Shown: positions 1 through 9,135, counted from the stretch's first letter. The stretch: 50,147 nt of DNA from an uncultured Prevotellaceae bacterium (GCA_946406435.1 CAMJKP010000020.1:1-50147), one strand, 5' to 3'. Notes: a model not told the origin generated them from the letters alone. Translations and numbers: made by a program.

Positions 1-3000
1 CAGGAACAGAGAAACGCTCGAAGTAACCTGACATATTGCCGTTACCCTGTGATGATTCTGGGTCGAAGTTTGGCATCTTAGCCCAGATGAGGATGTTACG
101 TGCAAAGCCATAGACAGATGCGTTGATGCCGAGGAACTTAGGAAGGTCGTAGGTAATGGTGAGGTCACGGAGCTTGAAGAAGCTTGTGTCGTAGATACCA
201 GCCTCGGTTACGTCATAGTAGGCAGCATAGTAGTCCTGCTTGCTAACCTCAATGGTGTTCTTCTGACCTGTAGCAACATCAATACCTTCAGCAACCATTG
301 TACCCTCGTGGTAAGGGAGAGATTCCTCTGTCGCACCGAAGTAGTTCATTGTCATGTTTGTACCATGATACATCTTGCCGCCTTTCTGCCAGCTCCATGT
401 TGTGTCGAGAGAAATACGCTTCCAACGAGCAGAGAAGTTAAGACCCATAGTCCAGTCTGGTGCACAGTTTCCTAGATTTACACTTTCCAATGTAGCCTGT
501 GGCAGTCCATCGAGAAGTTTCAATTGACCGTCTTCTGTGCGATCGAAAGCATAACCATAAATGTTAGGGTATGTACAACCTGCCTGAGCACGAACCTGTG
601 GCTCTACGAAACCGCCGAGCATGATTGACTCTACGCCATCTGCGAGTTCTACAACCTTATTATCTACTGATGTCCAGTTAATGCCGAGGTTTACATTCCA
701 GTCCTTTGTCTGAACCACAGTAGCATTAAGAGTGAGCTCATGAGAGTTGGTCCTCATGCAACCTGCGTTTGTCATCATATACTGATAACCACATGAAGGA
801 TCGCAAGGCACCTTGAAAATCTGATCTACGATGTCTTGATAGCTATATGTATAGCTGAACTTGATGCGTCCGTTCCAGAAAGCAAGATCCAAACCTGTCT
901 CCCAGTTCGTGGTGTTCTGAGGCTTGAGGCCTTTATTGTATAGAACGTAATAAGGGGCATAAGCTGATGTGCCGCTTGGGAGTGGATAGCTTACTGGAGT
1001 GTAAGAATAGAAACCACCGCCATAGCTTGGAGCATAGTAGTAGCGGTCATAGTATTCACCAGCCTGACCTACCTGAGCGTATGATGCACGGAGCTTACCA
1101 TATGAAAGAATGTTCTGATTTGCAAATGCAGAGAGTTTTGTAAATTCCCAGCCGAGAGATACAGATGGGTAGAAGAAACTGCGGTTTCCACGTGGCATCG
1201 TTGAAACATAGTCGTTACGACCTGTTACTGTGAGGAATACCTGACTGTCCCAATCAACTGCTATGCTGCCAAAGAAACCTACGTTGCGTTCTTCGCGTGG
1301 GTATTCTTCTGCAGTATATGAAATCGCGTTACTGATAACAGGGAAACCATAGAAATTGAAGTTAGTACCAACATAGTCCCATGTGCGGATGTTTTCTTCG
1401 TTAATCTCGTTACCGAGAATAAGGTTCAGTCCCCACTTGTCGTTTGTACCAAAACGACCATCAAGGTTTGCAGTAAATGTATTGTTGAATACATTGTGCT
1501 GTGAGCCGTAGTTCTCAATCTCACCCTTGTTGTTGTATGCAGAACCTACCTCTGCTCCAGTCTTGTAGTCGGATGACCACATGTCAAGACCTGCCTGTTC
1601 GCGGAACTTGAGAGTGAAGCCGTCAAGACCGATGTTTGGTGAATATTCAAAGTATACGTTACCGAAGAAACGGTTGGTGTGCTGACCGAATTCATCATTG
1701 GCTGACCACCAGTAAGGGTTGTTGAAGTTTGTGCTACGGAAGAGAATCTGCTTGGTTGGATCATCTGGATCGCAATATGGGATGCCCTTGAGATTATACT
1801 CTGCAGGACAAGAATAGAGCACGTTCATGATACCGTTGTTGGCACCAGGAGCACTTGTGATTTCGCTTGAAGAGTAGTTGGCAGAGAAACCGGTCTTCCA
1901 CTCCTTGTTAATAGTCCAGTCAACAACGCCACGACCACCCCAACGGTCCATACCTGTAGAAGGAATGATACCGTCCTGATGTGAGTTGCTGATAGAGAAT
2001 GAGTAGTTGAGGTTGTTGATAGCCTGAGAGATGCTCAGGTTTGTATTCTCTGTGCAACCTGTCTGGAGGTAGTCATAGAGGTTGTCGTATGTCTCAGGAG
2101 TAGTCCATCCGTCGAGACCTGCTGCTGCACGTTTTGGGTTGTAGTACATACCCTGGTGCTTGCCGCTTGCCTGAGTATATGTGTTGTCTGTGTTGCCACC
2201 ATAATTTGGGTCATTTGCAAGGTCTGCAATCTTTGGACCCCAAGACTGGGAAGATGTTGGGTCATAGCCTTTTTCTATGCTGCTTCCCTGAGCATAAACC
2301 TGCTGATGCTTGAACTCACGAGACATAGACTGAGCTGAGATATTGGTGTTGAGCACAATCTGTGGCTTGCTCTGACCCACCTTTCCGCGCTTTGTGGTGA
2401 TGACAATCACACCATTAGAAGCACGAATACCATAGAGGGCTGAAGCTGCCTGACCTTTAAGTACGTTGATGCTCTCAATATCGTCTGGGTTAATATCTAT
2501 AGAACGGTCGGAAAGATTAGCTCCTGTTACAGAGTCACCTGTGTCGAAGTCGGCCTTTGTTGTAATTGGCATACCGTCAACTACATAGAGAGGCTGGTTG
2601 TTGCCGTCGAATGAACGTGCACCACGGATAACGATCTGTGAAGAAGCACCAGGAGCACCAGAAGACTGACGGATATCTACACCTGTGAGCTTACCCTGAA
2701 TAGCATTGGCAAGTGAACTTGTTCCTGATGTGCTGAGCTCACCTTCCTTAAGATCCTGAGACGCATAGCCTAGAGACTTCTTTGAACGGGTGATACCCAT
2801 AGCCGTTACAACAACTTCGTCAAGGACTTTGTCGTCTGCGTCAAGTGTAACTGTCATGCCATTTTTTGCGGTAGCTTCCTTTGTCTGCATACCTACATAA
2901 GAGAACACAAGAGTCTTGCCTGCCTCAACATTGATAGTGAACTTACCGTCAATGTTGGTTACAACACCCTGAGTTTCACCTTTTACTTTTACGGCTGCAC

Positions 3001-3115
3001 CGATGACAGGTTCGCCGTCCTGAGCAGAAATGACTGTACCGCTGATTGCTGACTGTGCGAGGGCAGTCACTGCCGTCATCATGCACAGAAGCATCATTGT
3101 TAGTTTTCTTTTCAT
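1..3115 (-). CDS. SusC/RagA-family TonB-dependent outer membrane receptor (partial, 3' end outside window)
   Basis: This is an outer-membrane TonB-dependent transporter of the SusC/RagA type, which imports glycans or peptides with a SusD partner. Reading from the ATG at 3113-3115, about 1038 codons are open to the window edge. It has a signal peptide (residues 1-21, ending ALAQ), a carboxypeptidase-D-like regulatory domain (about 23-100), the DEVVVTAMGI junction typical of SusC, and a plug domain ending near residue 240 with SALYGIRASNGVIVITTK. The barrel follows, with many aromatic beta-strand segments such as RNDYVSTMPRGNRSFFYPS. The C-terminus and the expected susD lie beyond position 1. 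The substrate cannot be read from this sequence. The nearest gene upstream is divergent (HAD, plus strand). Family assignment is firm. Confidence 0.96.
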   Translation of the reverse strand, partial: MKRKLTMMLLCMMTAVTALAQSAISGTVISAQDGEPVIGAAVKVKGETQGVVTNIDGKFTINVEAGKTLVFSYVGMQTKEATAKNGMTVTLDADDKVLDEVVVTAMGITRSKKSLGYASQDLKEGELSTSGTSSLANAIQGKLTGVDIRQSSGAPGASSQIVIRGARSFDGNNQPLYVVDGMPITTKADFDTGDSVTGANLSDRSIDINPDDIESINVLKGQAASALYGIRASNGVIVITTKRGKVGQSKPQIVLNTNISAQSMSREFKHQQVYAQGSSIEKGYDPTSSQSWGPKIADLANDPNYGGNTDNTYTQASGKHQGMYYNPKRAAAGLDGWTTPETYDNLYDYLQTGCTENTNLSISQAINNLNYSFSISNSHQDGIIPSTGMDRWGGRGVVDWTINKEWKTGFSANYSSSEITSAPGANNGIMNVLYSCPAEYNLKGIPYCDPDDPTKQILFRSTNFNNPYWWSANDEFGQHTNRFFGNVYFEYSPNIGLDGFTLKFREQAGLDMWSSDYKTGAEVGSAYNNKGEIENYGSQHNVFNNTFTANLDGRFGTNDKWGLNLILGNEINEENIRTWDYVGTNFNFYGFPVISNAISYTAEEYPREERNVGFFGSIAVDWDSQVFLTVTGRNDYVSTMPRGNRSFFYPSVSLGWEFTKLSAFANQNILSYGKLRASYAQVGQAGEYYDRYYYAPSYGGGFYSYTPVSYPLPSGTSAYAPYYVLYNKGLKPQNTTNWETGLDLAFWNGRIKFSYTYSYQDIVDQIFKVPCDPSCGYQYMMTNAGCMRTNSHELTLNATVVQTKDWNVNLGINWTSVDNKVVELADGVESIMLGGFVEPQVRAQAGCTYPNIYGYAFDRTEDGQLKLLDGLPQATLESVNLGNCAPDWTMGLNFSARWKRISLDTTWSWQKGGKMYHGTNMTMNYFGATEESLPYHEGTMVAEGIDVATGQKNTIEVSKQDYYAAYYDVTEAGIYDTSFFKLRDLTITYDLPKFLGINASVYGFARNILIWAKMPNFDPESSQGNGNMSGYFERFSVP

Positions 3116-3467
3116 AAATACTCTTACTTGATTAGTTTATACATTTTTATACTAAAATCTTTTTACCTGTTTCATTTTGTCGGCAAAATTAATATTTTTT
3201 CTACAAAAATTGCAGATTTTATGCAGAAAAATGCATATTTTGTTACTTGGGCTGTCAAAAGGGAACAAATCTCTGGAAAAAAGTAACATTTTTGATTATT
3301 CCTTTGCTTAAAAAAGATAATTTTATACTTCCCAAAAACAATTGAAAATTGCTTTGGCGAATGATTTTTAATTAAGATTTTACTTTTACTTGCTAAATTT
3401 AGCGGATAACTTGCATTTTGCTTGGTGAGCTTGCTAACAATTCGTAATTATTTGTTACCTTTGTGGC
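3116..3467. promoter_or_regulatory. Divergent promoter region between susC and the HAD gene
   Basis: This AT-rich 352-bp gap holds promoters for both flanking genes. For the plus-strand HAD gene, TACCTTTG (3456-3463) fits the Bacteroidetes -7 box, with a TTG at 3431-3433 spaced 22 bp upstream. For susC, the complement of CAAAATTA (3184-3191) gives TAATTTTG, leaving a 5' UTR of about 60 nt. The -33 side for susC is weak. TTTGCTTGGTGAGCTTGCTAACAATTCG-like sequence (about 3417-3443) resembles a short repeat seen near 9669, 18504 and 37943. Confidence 0.6.
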
Positions 3468-4175
3468 ATGAAAACTTACAAAGACATATTTATTGATTTT
3501 GATGATACCCTTTATGATACGAGGGGTAATGCTATAATCGCTCTTGCTGAGACCTTCGATTTCTTCTCACTTGGCAGGTATTTTGATAATCCACAGGACT
3601 TTTATGATAGTTATTGGAAGACTAACCTCGCCCTATGGACTCAGTATAATAAAGGTGAGATTGACAGGCAGTATCTCATCGTGGAGAGATTCCGTTGTCC
3701 GTTGAGCGAGGGTAGGGGACTTGAGAATGTTACGGAGGAATTTTGTCTTGAGGTAAGTGATAAGTTCCTTGATTTCTGCTCTAATAAGCCCGGTACGGTC
3801 AAGGGCGCAATGGAGTTGGTGAAGTATCTGAAGGGCTTGGGATGCCATTTACATATCTGTAGTAATGGTTTTCATGAGATTCAGTACAAGAAACTCCGTG
3901 CCTGCGGACTCTATGACTATTTTGATACCGTTATCCTCAGCGAGGATGCCGGGGCTAACAAGCCATCGAAGAAATTCTTCGACTATGCCTTTGAAAAGAG
4001 TGGTGCAAAGGTTGAGACCACGCTGATGATAGGCGATAACTACATTGCCGATATCGAGGGCGCCATGGATGCCGGTTTGGACACAATATTATATAATAGA
4101 TGGGATGCAAGCTTTGTGCCTCCAAGAAAGCCAACCTATATTGTTAATGAATTGGCTGAAATCATGAAATTGTAA
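3468..4175 (+). CDS. HAD-superfamily nucleotidase, YjjG-like
   Basis: This is a predicted cytosolic HAD phosphatase of 235 residues, most like the YjjG group of 5'-nucleotidases that remove non-canonical pyrimidine nucleotides. Motif I is DFDDTLYD (nucleophile D10, acid/base D12). Motif II is the serine in HICSNGF near residue 131, motif III is the lysine of GANKPSKKFF, and motif IV is MIGDNYIADIEGAMDAG. An alpha-helical cap lies between motifs I and II. It starts 5 bp after a clear TACCTTTG promoter box and is followed after 7 bp by the PrsW-like gene, so the two are probably co-transcribed. The exact substrate is an inference from family membership. Confidence 0.9.
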   Translation: MKTYKDIFIDFDDTLYDTRGNAIIALAETFDFFSLGRYFDNPQDFYDSYWKTNLALWTQYNKGEIDRQYLIVERFRCPLSEGRGLENVTEEFCLEVSDKFLDFCSNKPGTVKGAMELVKYLKGLGCHLHICSNGFHEIQYKKLRACGLYDYFDTVILSEDAGANKPSKKFFDYAFEKSGAKVETTLMIGDNYIADIEGAMDAGLDTILYNRWDASFVPPRKPTYIVNELAEIMKL

Positions 4176-4182
4176 TAGTACT

Positions 4183-4902
4183 ATGCTTAGTAATAATACA
4201 TTGATATTCGTAGCGGCTTTGTTGCCGGTGCTTATAGCGATATATATAATATACCGCAAGGACAAGAATAATCCGGAGCCGACATGGCAGTTGGTGAAGG
4301 CTTTGTTCTATGGCGTACTTTCCGCTCCGTTATCGTTTCTGCTTTCCGTTCCTTTTAAGGAGATAGGTCTGTATAGTGAGGAAAGCACGACGATAGCGGG
4401 ACAGTTGGCATTGGCTTTCTTCGGGGCTGCTATTCCCGAGGAGTGTTTCAAATTCCTAATGCTTTGGCTTGTGGTGAGGAACAACAAGTATTTTGACGAG
4501 CATTTCGATGGAATTGTATATGCCGTATGCATAGGAATGGGATTTGCCGGAATCGAGAATGTATTGTATTTGTTTGAAAACTATGATAATTGGCTGGGTG
4601 TCGGTATCATGCGCGCTTTGTTCGCCATACCTGGGCATTTCTTCTTTGCCATTATCATGGGTTATTTCTATTCCTTGGCGCATTTCGCAAGTAATGTTGG
4701 TAAGAAACCGATGTATTTGATGCTTGCTATCGGAATTCCTATATTGGCTCACGGACTTTATGACGGTTTCCTAATGGTGCAGTCTGTGCTTCCTGATATT
4801 GCGTGTCTGCTGAGTATTGCTGTTTTGATTCTGCTTAACCGTTTGCGTAAGGTTTCAAACAAGCATATAGCTAATCTTCTTAAGAAGGATGGAGTGGCTT
4901 GA
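4183..4902 (+). CDS. PrsW-family intramembrane metalloprotease
   Basis: This is a polytopic membrane protein of 239 residues with the PrsW/CPBP-type protease motifs. The EE-x-x-K motif is in AAIPEECFKFLML, a second glutamate is in GFAGIENVLYLF, a histidine is in FAIPGHFFFAIIMG, and the last H/D pair is in LAHGLYDGF. These residues form the presumed metal site within the membrane. About seven to eight hydrophobic segments can be seen. PrsW in Bacillus cleaves an anti-sigma factor; no anti-sigma gene is adjacent here, so the target is unknown. It lies 7 bp after the HAD gene and is followed by a lipoprotein gene. Confidence 0.87.
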   Translation: MLSNNTLIFVAALLPVLIAIYIIYRKDKNNPEPTWQLVKALFYGVLSAPLSFLLSVPFKEIGLYSEESTTIAGQLALAFFGAAIPEECFKFLMLWLVVRNNKYFDEHFDGIVYAVCIGMGFAGIENVLYLFENYDNWLGVGIMRALFAIPGHFFFAIIMGYFYSLAHFASNVGKKPMYLMLAIGIPILAHGLYDGFLMVQSVLPDIACLLSIAVLILLNRLRKVSNKHIANLLKKDGVA

Positions 4903-4957
4903 ATTTGGAGGTTAGTGGTTAGTGTTTAGAGGTTAGAGAATAAAAAAATAAAAGCTT

Positions 4958-5764
4958 ATGAAAAGAATTGTTTGTAATGTATTGATGTTTGCATCGGTTG
5001 TTGCGATGCTATTGTCTTGTGAATCAAATGTGGCGAAGAAAACGCTGCTGAAGATGGAGGTTGACAAGATACAAAAGGAATTGCCTATCAAATTGGGCAG
5101 TATGGGAGATTTGTCGGCTGTTACCTATGAGGATGATGTGGTGACACTAACATATCTCGTGAATGAGACTCTGAGCGATATTGACGGATTGGTAAGAGAT
5201 TCTAATTTGGTAAAGGAGAATTATCAATGTATGGTGGCTCGAAATAATGCTATGCAGAAAATGGTGAAGGAGATTGCTGCTGCGGATGCATCCTTGGTTT
5301 TGCAATACAAGGGAAATACTTCGGGTAAAGTGGCATCTGTGACGATTTCTAAGGATGAATTGGCTAATACCGACAAATTCATTCTTACTGGTACTGCGGC
5401 TGCAGAGAAACTTGTTGAGAATATCACACGCTTGGAACGTAATAGAATGCCTACAGATGTGGGTAACGGCATAAAACTCGTTGATGCATTCTGGGAGGGT
5501 GATAATTATATATATCTGGCTAACCTTGACAAGAGTATATATACTATCGAAGGGTTAAAGATGGCGAATAAAAACGATATGAAGCAGGGCGTTATTGCAG
5601 CTTTGTCAAATGATCCAAGTTCACGCACCTTTATCGAGGCTATGATAACCTTGCGCAAGAATATCGGTTATAGATACCAGGTAGAGGATTCCAAAGATCA
5701 TGTAGATATAATCGTTTCTTATTCTGATCTTAAAAGAATATTAGGTGCTTTCGGAAAGAAATAA
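4958..5764 (+). CDS. Uncharacterised lipoprotein
   Basis: This protein of 268 residues starts with a lipoprotein signal peptide, MKRIVCNVLMFASVVAMLLSC, with the lipobox LLSC and acceptor Cys21. It is therefore probably anchored to the inner or outer membrane after processing. The mature part is mixed alpha/beta with no motif I recognise; there are short repeats of charged and hydrophobic residues and a C-terminal VDIIVSYSDLKRIL. The gap to the PrsW-like gene (4903-4957) carries GGTTAG/GTTTAGA repeats. The gene is probably in the same transcription unit as the upstream genes. I do not recognise a function. Confidence 0.8.
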   Translation: MKRIVCNVLMFASVVAMLLSCESNVAKKTLLKMEVDKIQKELPIKLGSMGDLSAVTYEDDVVTLTYLVNETLSDIDGLVRDSNLVKENYQCMVARNNAMQKMVKEIAAADASLVLQYKGNTSGKVASVTISKDELANTDKFILTGTAAAEKLVENITRLERNRMPTDVGNGIKLVDAFWEGDNYIYLANLDKSIYTIEGLKMANKNDMKQGVIAALSNDPSSRTFIEAMITLRKNIGYRYQVEDSKDHVDIIVSYSDLKRILGAFGKK

Positions 5765-5771
5765 TTGGTTC

Positions 5772-5905
5772 AACTTTTCGCAAAGCTCAAGTTGCAGGTT
5801 TTAAGGTTTATAGGTTTTAGGTTCTCTGGTCGGAACGCTTATAGCGATGCTGACCTCTGACCTTCTAACCTTTTAACCTCTGAAGTAGAGCTTGCGAAAC
5901 TTCAG
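5772..5905. repeat. Nested inverted repeat between lipoprotein and comF-like genes
   Basis: The outer arms are AACTTTTCGCAAAGCTC (about 5774-5790) and GAGCTTGCGAAACTT (about 5888-5902). Inside lie GGTTTTAAGGTTTATAGG (about 5798-5815) and the opposite-strand series CTTCTAACCTTTTAACCTC (about 5863-5881). The whole gap can fold back on itself. The inner part resembles the GGTTAG-type repeats at 4908-4940 and 7290-7402. It leaves the comF-like start 16 bp downstream. Confidence 0.55.
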
Positions 5906-5920
5906 AAAGAAATTGGTATC

Positions 5921-6637
5921 ATGCTCGCTTCCCTTCTCGATTTCTTTTTCCCGAGGATGTGCCCCGTATGTGGCAAGCGTCTTGAGCTTGACGAGCGTCC
6001 TTTATGTCTGCGATGCAACGTGGACATACCGAGGACTATGTTCTGGGAGCATCCTTACGATAATCCATTGGCGAGGATGTATTGGGGAAAGATTCCTGTA
6101 GAGAAGGTGGCGGCCTATTTCTATTTCACTCCTCAGTCTGCTCAGGCACGAATGGTGTATGGCGCGAAATATCATGGACGTGCCAATATCGCCCTCGAAC
6201 TTGGAGAGATGCTTGCAGACGAGATGACTGGATTCTTTGATGATATTGACTGCATTATCCCATTACCTGTAAGTATCAAAAGAAGGATGATACGTGGCTA
6301 TAACCAGAGTGAAATGATAGCGCGTGGTATTAGTAAGGTTATGGGAATACCGATAGAGAGACATGCCGTTATAAGACGGTATTTTGACAAGAGTCAGACG
6401 CATCTGACGAGAGAGGAACGACGTGATAATGTTGATGATGTCTTTGTGCTGAAAGATGCGGATGCAATAAAAGATAAGCACGTGCTTATAGTGGATGATG
6501 TAATAACTACTGGTGCAACCACAATCTCCTGTGCAAATGAGATTCTGAAAGCGGAAAACGTTAAGGTAAGCATCCTTGCTCTAGGATTTGCAAGCAAGGC
6601 AAAGGCGCAGGAAGTGCATCAACCGATTATGATATAA
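5921..6637 (+). CDS. ComF-family phosphoribosyltransferase-like protein
   Basis: This protein of 238 residues has the ComF layout: an N-terminal four-cysteine zinc ribbon (C14, C17, C29, C32 in CPVCGK and CLRC) followed by a type I phosphoribosyltransferase fold. The PRPP-binding loop is VLIVDDVITTGAT (about residues 188-200). The family takes part in DNA uptake during natural transformation and in replication-fork processing in other bacteria. The length is typical. It is convergent with recX, and a 193-bp palindromic element fills the gap between the two stop codons. Confidence 0.92.
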   Translation: MLASLLDFFFPRMCPVCGKRLELDERPLCLRCNVDIPRTMFWEHPYDNPLARMYWGKIPVEKVAAYFYFTPQSAQARMVYGAKYHGRANIALELGEMLADEMTGFFDDIDCIIPLPVSIKRRMIRGYNQSEMIARGISKVMGIPIERHAVIRRYFDKSQTHLTREERRDNVDDVFVLKDADAIKDKHVLIVDDVITTGATTISCANEILKAENVKVSILALGFASKAKAQEVHQPIMI

Positions 6638-6642
6638 GAGCG

Positions 6643-6835
6643 ACCCCTTTCCCGCCCTTCGGGTACCCTTTCCCCGTGGAGGGGCAAGGGGATAGTAATG
6701 CTCCCTCAAAGGAATCCCTATAGCGAATAAAGGATAATAATATACCGTCAACGGAATTTCCTTAAGCGACAATTGGTAACTTCTCTCCCTTGCCCCTTCA
6801 CGGGGAAAGGGTGTCCGAAGGGCGGGAAAGGGGTT
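6643..6835. repeat. Palindromic element family B, copy between comF-like gene and recX
   Basis: The left arm (6643-6692) starts ACCCCTTTCCCGCCCTTCGG and the right arm (6783-6835) ends CCGAAGGGCGGGAAAGGGGT. The two arms are inverted repeats of about 50 bp with some 46 matches. A 90-bp AT-richer spacer lies between them. The element starts 6 bp after the comF-like stop codon and ends 3 bp before the recX stop codon, so it fills the intergenic space. It could serve as a bidirectional terminator-like structure. Related copies lie at 17085-17260 and 22324-22466. Confidence 0.85.
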
Positions 6836-6837
6836 GC

Positions 6838-7281
6838 TTAATCCAGTATTTTCAGTATCTCATCCATCTCAAACCCTCGTGAGAGTGCGAAGCGAATGAG
6901 TTTGCCTCTGATTTCGTATTCAGATTTCCCCGTTACGGTCTTGCGCTTAGTCTCAAGTAGCGGACGAAGTATCTCCTCATAGTTCTTTTCATCCACTTCA
7001 TCCAGAATCGGATTATAGATGCTGCTTGGGATTCGTTTCATGTAGAGAGCTTGCTCTACCTTCTTGCGTCCCCAACCATTGAACTTTATCTTTTCCTCAA
7101 CAAAACAACGTGTGTATCTCTCCTCGTCGATGAATTTCTCCTTTAGAAGATATTCCATTATACGAGCCTGAACACTTTCGTCTATTTCCCAACGACGCAT
7201 CTTGTCGAGCATTTCCTGTTGGCAATGCTCTCCACGTGCACATAATGTCGTGAGTTTGTTGAGTACTTGTTCTTCGGTCAT
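6838..7281 (-). CDS. recX: RecX-family regulatory protein
   Basis: This 147-residue helical protein matches RecX, which binds RecA filaments and limits recombinase activity. Typical segments are MEYLLKEKFIDEERYTRCFVE and the KIKFNGWGRKKVEQAL helix that follows, then FALSRGFEMDEILKIL at the C-terminus, which match the three-repeat, three-helix layout of the family. It starts at ATG 7279-7281. recA is not in the window. Its 3' end abuts the family B palindrome. Upstream, GTTTAGA-type repeats separate it from the MFS transporter gene. Confidence 0.93.
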   Translation of the reverse strand: MTEEQVLNKLTTLCARGEHCQQEMLDKMRRWEIDESVQARIMEYLLKEKFIDEERYTRCFVEEKIKFNGWGRKKVEQALYMKRIPSSIYNPILDEVDEKNYEEILRPLLETKRKTVTGKSEYEIRGKLIRFALSRGFEMDEILKILD

Positions 7282-7289
7282 TTTTTTAG

Positions 7290-7402
7290 AGGTTAGGGGT
7301 TAGGGTTTAGTGTTTAGAGTTTAGTGTTTAGAGTTTAGTGTTTAGAGTTTAGAGGTTAGAGGAGGCACATTACACACTAATCTCTAAACACTAAACACTA
7401 AA
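7290..7402. repeat. GTTTAGA/GTTTAGTG repeat tract with inverted continuation
   Basis: Between recX and the MFS gene the plus strand has repeated GTTTAGTGTTTAGA units (period about 15) from about 7290 to 7356. The complementary form TCTAAACACTAAACACTAAAC follows at about 7382-7402. The tract can therefore form a long fold-back between two genes on the same strand. Shorter relatives lie at 4908-4940 and 42553-42580. Confidence 0.7.
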
Positions 7403-7404
7403 CT

Positions 7405-8835
7405 TTATTCGACTATAGGCTTATACTTCGGTACAAGCATCTTCATCAATGTCCAGGCGATGAGGTAGGCAACAGCACAATAGCAGAAGATAATCATGTA
7501 GCCGGCTGGTTTGCCTGTTACTCCAAAGAATGTGAAGGCATCACCCTGACCTTCTGCGTATGTGAAGAGCTTACCAGACCCCTTATTGATAAGGAATGAG
7601 CCAAGTCCACCGAACATAGTACCGATACCTGTGATAGTCGCAATGGCACTCTTAGGGAACATATCTCCGATAGTAGAGTAGAGGTTGGCACTCCATGCCT
7701 GATGACCTGCACCTGCAAGACCGATTATGATACATGGCAACCAAACACTTACACCTGCAAGTGGCTGGGCAAACATTGCGAAGATAGGGAGGAATGCAAA
7801 GATAAGCATAGCACGCATACGACCTGCGTATGGGTTCATTCCCTTGTTCTCAACGAATAGTTTTGGAAGATAGCCACCATATATTGAGAGTACTGTTACG
7901 ATGAGGTAGAGTACGAAGATAAGCATCTGACCTGTGAATGTATTTGAAGGATAGCCAAGCTCTGAGAAATAAGCAGGAGCCCAGAAAAGGAAGAACCACC
8001 AAACGCCGTCCGTTAGAGCCTTACCAACGATGAATGCCCAAGTCTGACGATATGTAAAGCATTGGCCAAATGTGAGTTGCAAGCCCTCGTCTTCTGAAGT
8101 AGTAGATTCTTCTTCCTGCTTTTCGTCAGAGTTGATGTATGCAAGCTCAGCCTCATTCACGTTATTGCTCTCGTGTGGGTGCTCATACATGAATGCCCAT
8201 GCTGCTGCCCAGATAAAACCGATAGCACCAATGATTATAAATGACATCTCCCAACCCATTGCTGCTGCAAGGATAGGAATGGTGAGAGGAGCTGCAAGTG
8301 CTCCAACGCTTGAACCTGCGTTGAACATACTTGTAGCGTATGCTCGGTCTTTCTTAGGGAAGTATTCTGCTGTTACCTTGATGGCTGCAGGGAAGTTGCC
8401 AGCCTCTCCCATGGCAAGTACGATACGGCATGCGAGGAAGAGATATACGGAAATGGATGTAAACATCAATGTGCCCTTTACCACATTCTCACCGAACCAA
8501 CCTGTATCGGCAAGGTGGAATGTAGCCCATCCGCATGCTGCGTGGAGACACGCACCAAGACTCCAGATTACAATCGCCCAGATGTATCCCTTCTTTGTGC
8601 CCATCCAGTCGATGAACTTACCTGCAAAGAGCGAGATGAAAGCGTAGAAAATAGAGAATACGGCTGTGATTGTACCATAGTCGTCATCAGTCCAATGGAA
8701 GTCCTTCGAGATGAAGTCTTTCCAAGTGAGCGACAGAACCTGACGGTCCATGTAATTTACTGTTGTGGCGAAGAAAAGCATCGCGCACATCACCCAACGC
8801 CAGTTGGTCATTTTGTTTGTTTGTATAGAACTCAT
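7405..8835 (-). CDS. MFS transporter, hexuronate (ExuT)-like, anion:cation symporter family
   Basis: This is an inner-membrane transporter of 476 residues with about 12 membrane segments. WRWVMCAMLFFATTVNYMDR at the N-terminus, GEAGNFPAAIKVTAEYFP in the fifth segment and the split with a charged central loop (EEESTTSEDEG) match the ACS family members that carry galacturonate or glucuronate. I chose the ATG at 8833-8835 (MSSIQTNKM); the frame runs on to 9000, but that part crosses repeat sequence and looks like leader. A second ATG at 8809-8811 is possible. A tandem leader repeat and a promoter lie upstream. The GH105 and GH2 genes nearby fit pectin breakdown, which would supply hexuronates; this link is an inference. 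Confidence 0.88.
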   Translation of the reverse strand: MSSIQTNKMTNWRWVMCAMLFFATTVNYMDRQVLSLTWKDFISKDFHWTDDDYGTITAVFSIFYAFISLFAGKFIDWMGTKKGYIWAIVIWSLGACLHAACGWATFHLADTGWFGENVVKGTLMFTSISVYLFLACRIVLAMGEAGNFPAAIKVTAEYFPKKDRAYATSMFNAGSSVGALAAPLTIPILAAAMGWEMSFIIIGAIGFIWAAAWAFMYEHPHESNNVNEAELAYINSDEKQEEESTTSEDEGLQLTFGQCFTYRQTWAFIVGKALTDGVWWFFLFWAPAYFSELGYPSNTFTGQMLIFVLYLIVTVLSIYGGYLPKLFVENKGMNPYAGRMRAMLIFAFLPIFAMFAQPLAGVSVWLPCIIIGLAGAGHQAWSANLYSTIGDMFPKSAIATITGIGTMFGGLGSFLINKGSGKLFTYAEGQGDAFTFFGVTGKPAGYMIIFCYCAVAYLIAWTLMKMLVPKYKPIVE

Positions 8836-8850
8836 AGTTTTAGTTAGGAA

Positions 8851-8930
8851 GACCCCTTCTCCGCTTCCCCGTGATGGGAAGAGCCGCTTCGCGATAGGAA
8901 GTCCCCCTATGCAGGGGAATTTAGAGGGTC
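8851..8930. repeat. Inverted repeat in the leader of the hexuronate-type transporter
   Basis: The sequence runs from GACCCCTTCTCCGCTTCCCC to ATTTAGAGGGTC, with GACCC/GGGTC ends and inner palindromes GGGAAGAGCCGCTTC and CCCCCTATGCAGGGG. It lies 15 bp upstream of the chosen start codon, so it should be part of the 5' UTR. It looks like another member of the dispersed palindrome sets in this genome, but it does not match families A or B closely. Confidence 0.55.
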
Positions 8931-8969
8931 GATTTAAGAATCTATGTTTATAGTTAATTTTGTTGATGT

Positions 8970-9135
8970 CAACGTGTGAAACATCCTCGCATGAAGTCAA
9001 AAGTGCGTGTCAGTCTTTAAAGACTGGCGCACGTTCTTTGATTTGACGAGTGCAACGTGTGAAACATCCTCGCACGAAGTCAAAAGTGCGTGTCAGCCCT
9101 CAAAGGCTGGCGCACGTTCTTTGATTTGACGAGTG
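8970..9135 (-). promoter_or_regulatory. Tandem 83-bp leader repeat with covarying hairpin, upstream of hexuronate-type transporter
   Basis: Two adjacent 83-bp units (8970-9052 and 9053-9135) are nearly identical. Each contains GTGCGTGTCAG (plus sense), a loop and CTGGCGCAC, giving a hairpin. The inner stem reads CAGTC/GACTG in one copy and CAGCC/GGCTG in the other, a compensatory base-pair change. On the minus strand the outer unit begins directly after the promoter box TATCTTTG (9136-9143), so both hairpins should lie in the 5' UTR of the transporter. A third unit lies upstream of the radical SAM gene at 23281-23359. Confidence 0.8.

Noticed and set aside
7290..7402. CRISPR or telomere-like array of GTTTAGA units
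   Set aside because: The units are contiguous with no unique spacers, the second half is inverted, and no cas gene is present.
8836..9000. N-terminal extension of the hexuronate-type transporter (start at 9000)
   Set aside because: This part crosses a palindromic repeat and the leader unit; the family starts close to the first membrane helix, and ATG 8833-8835 fits.
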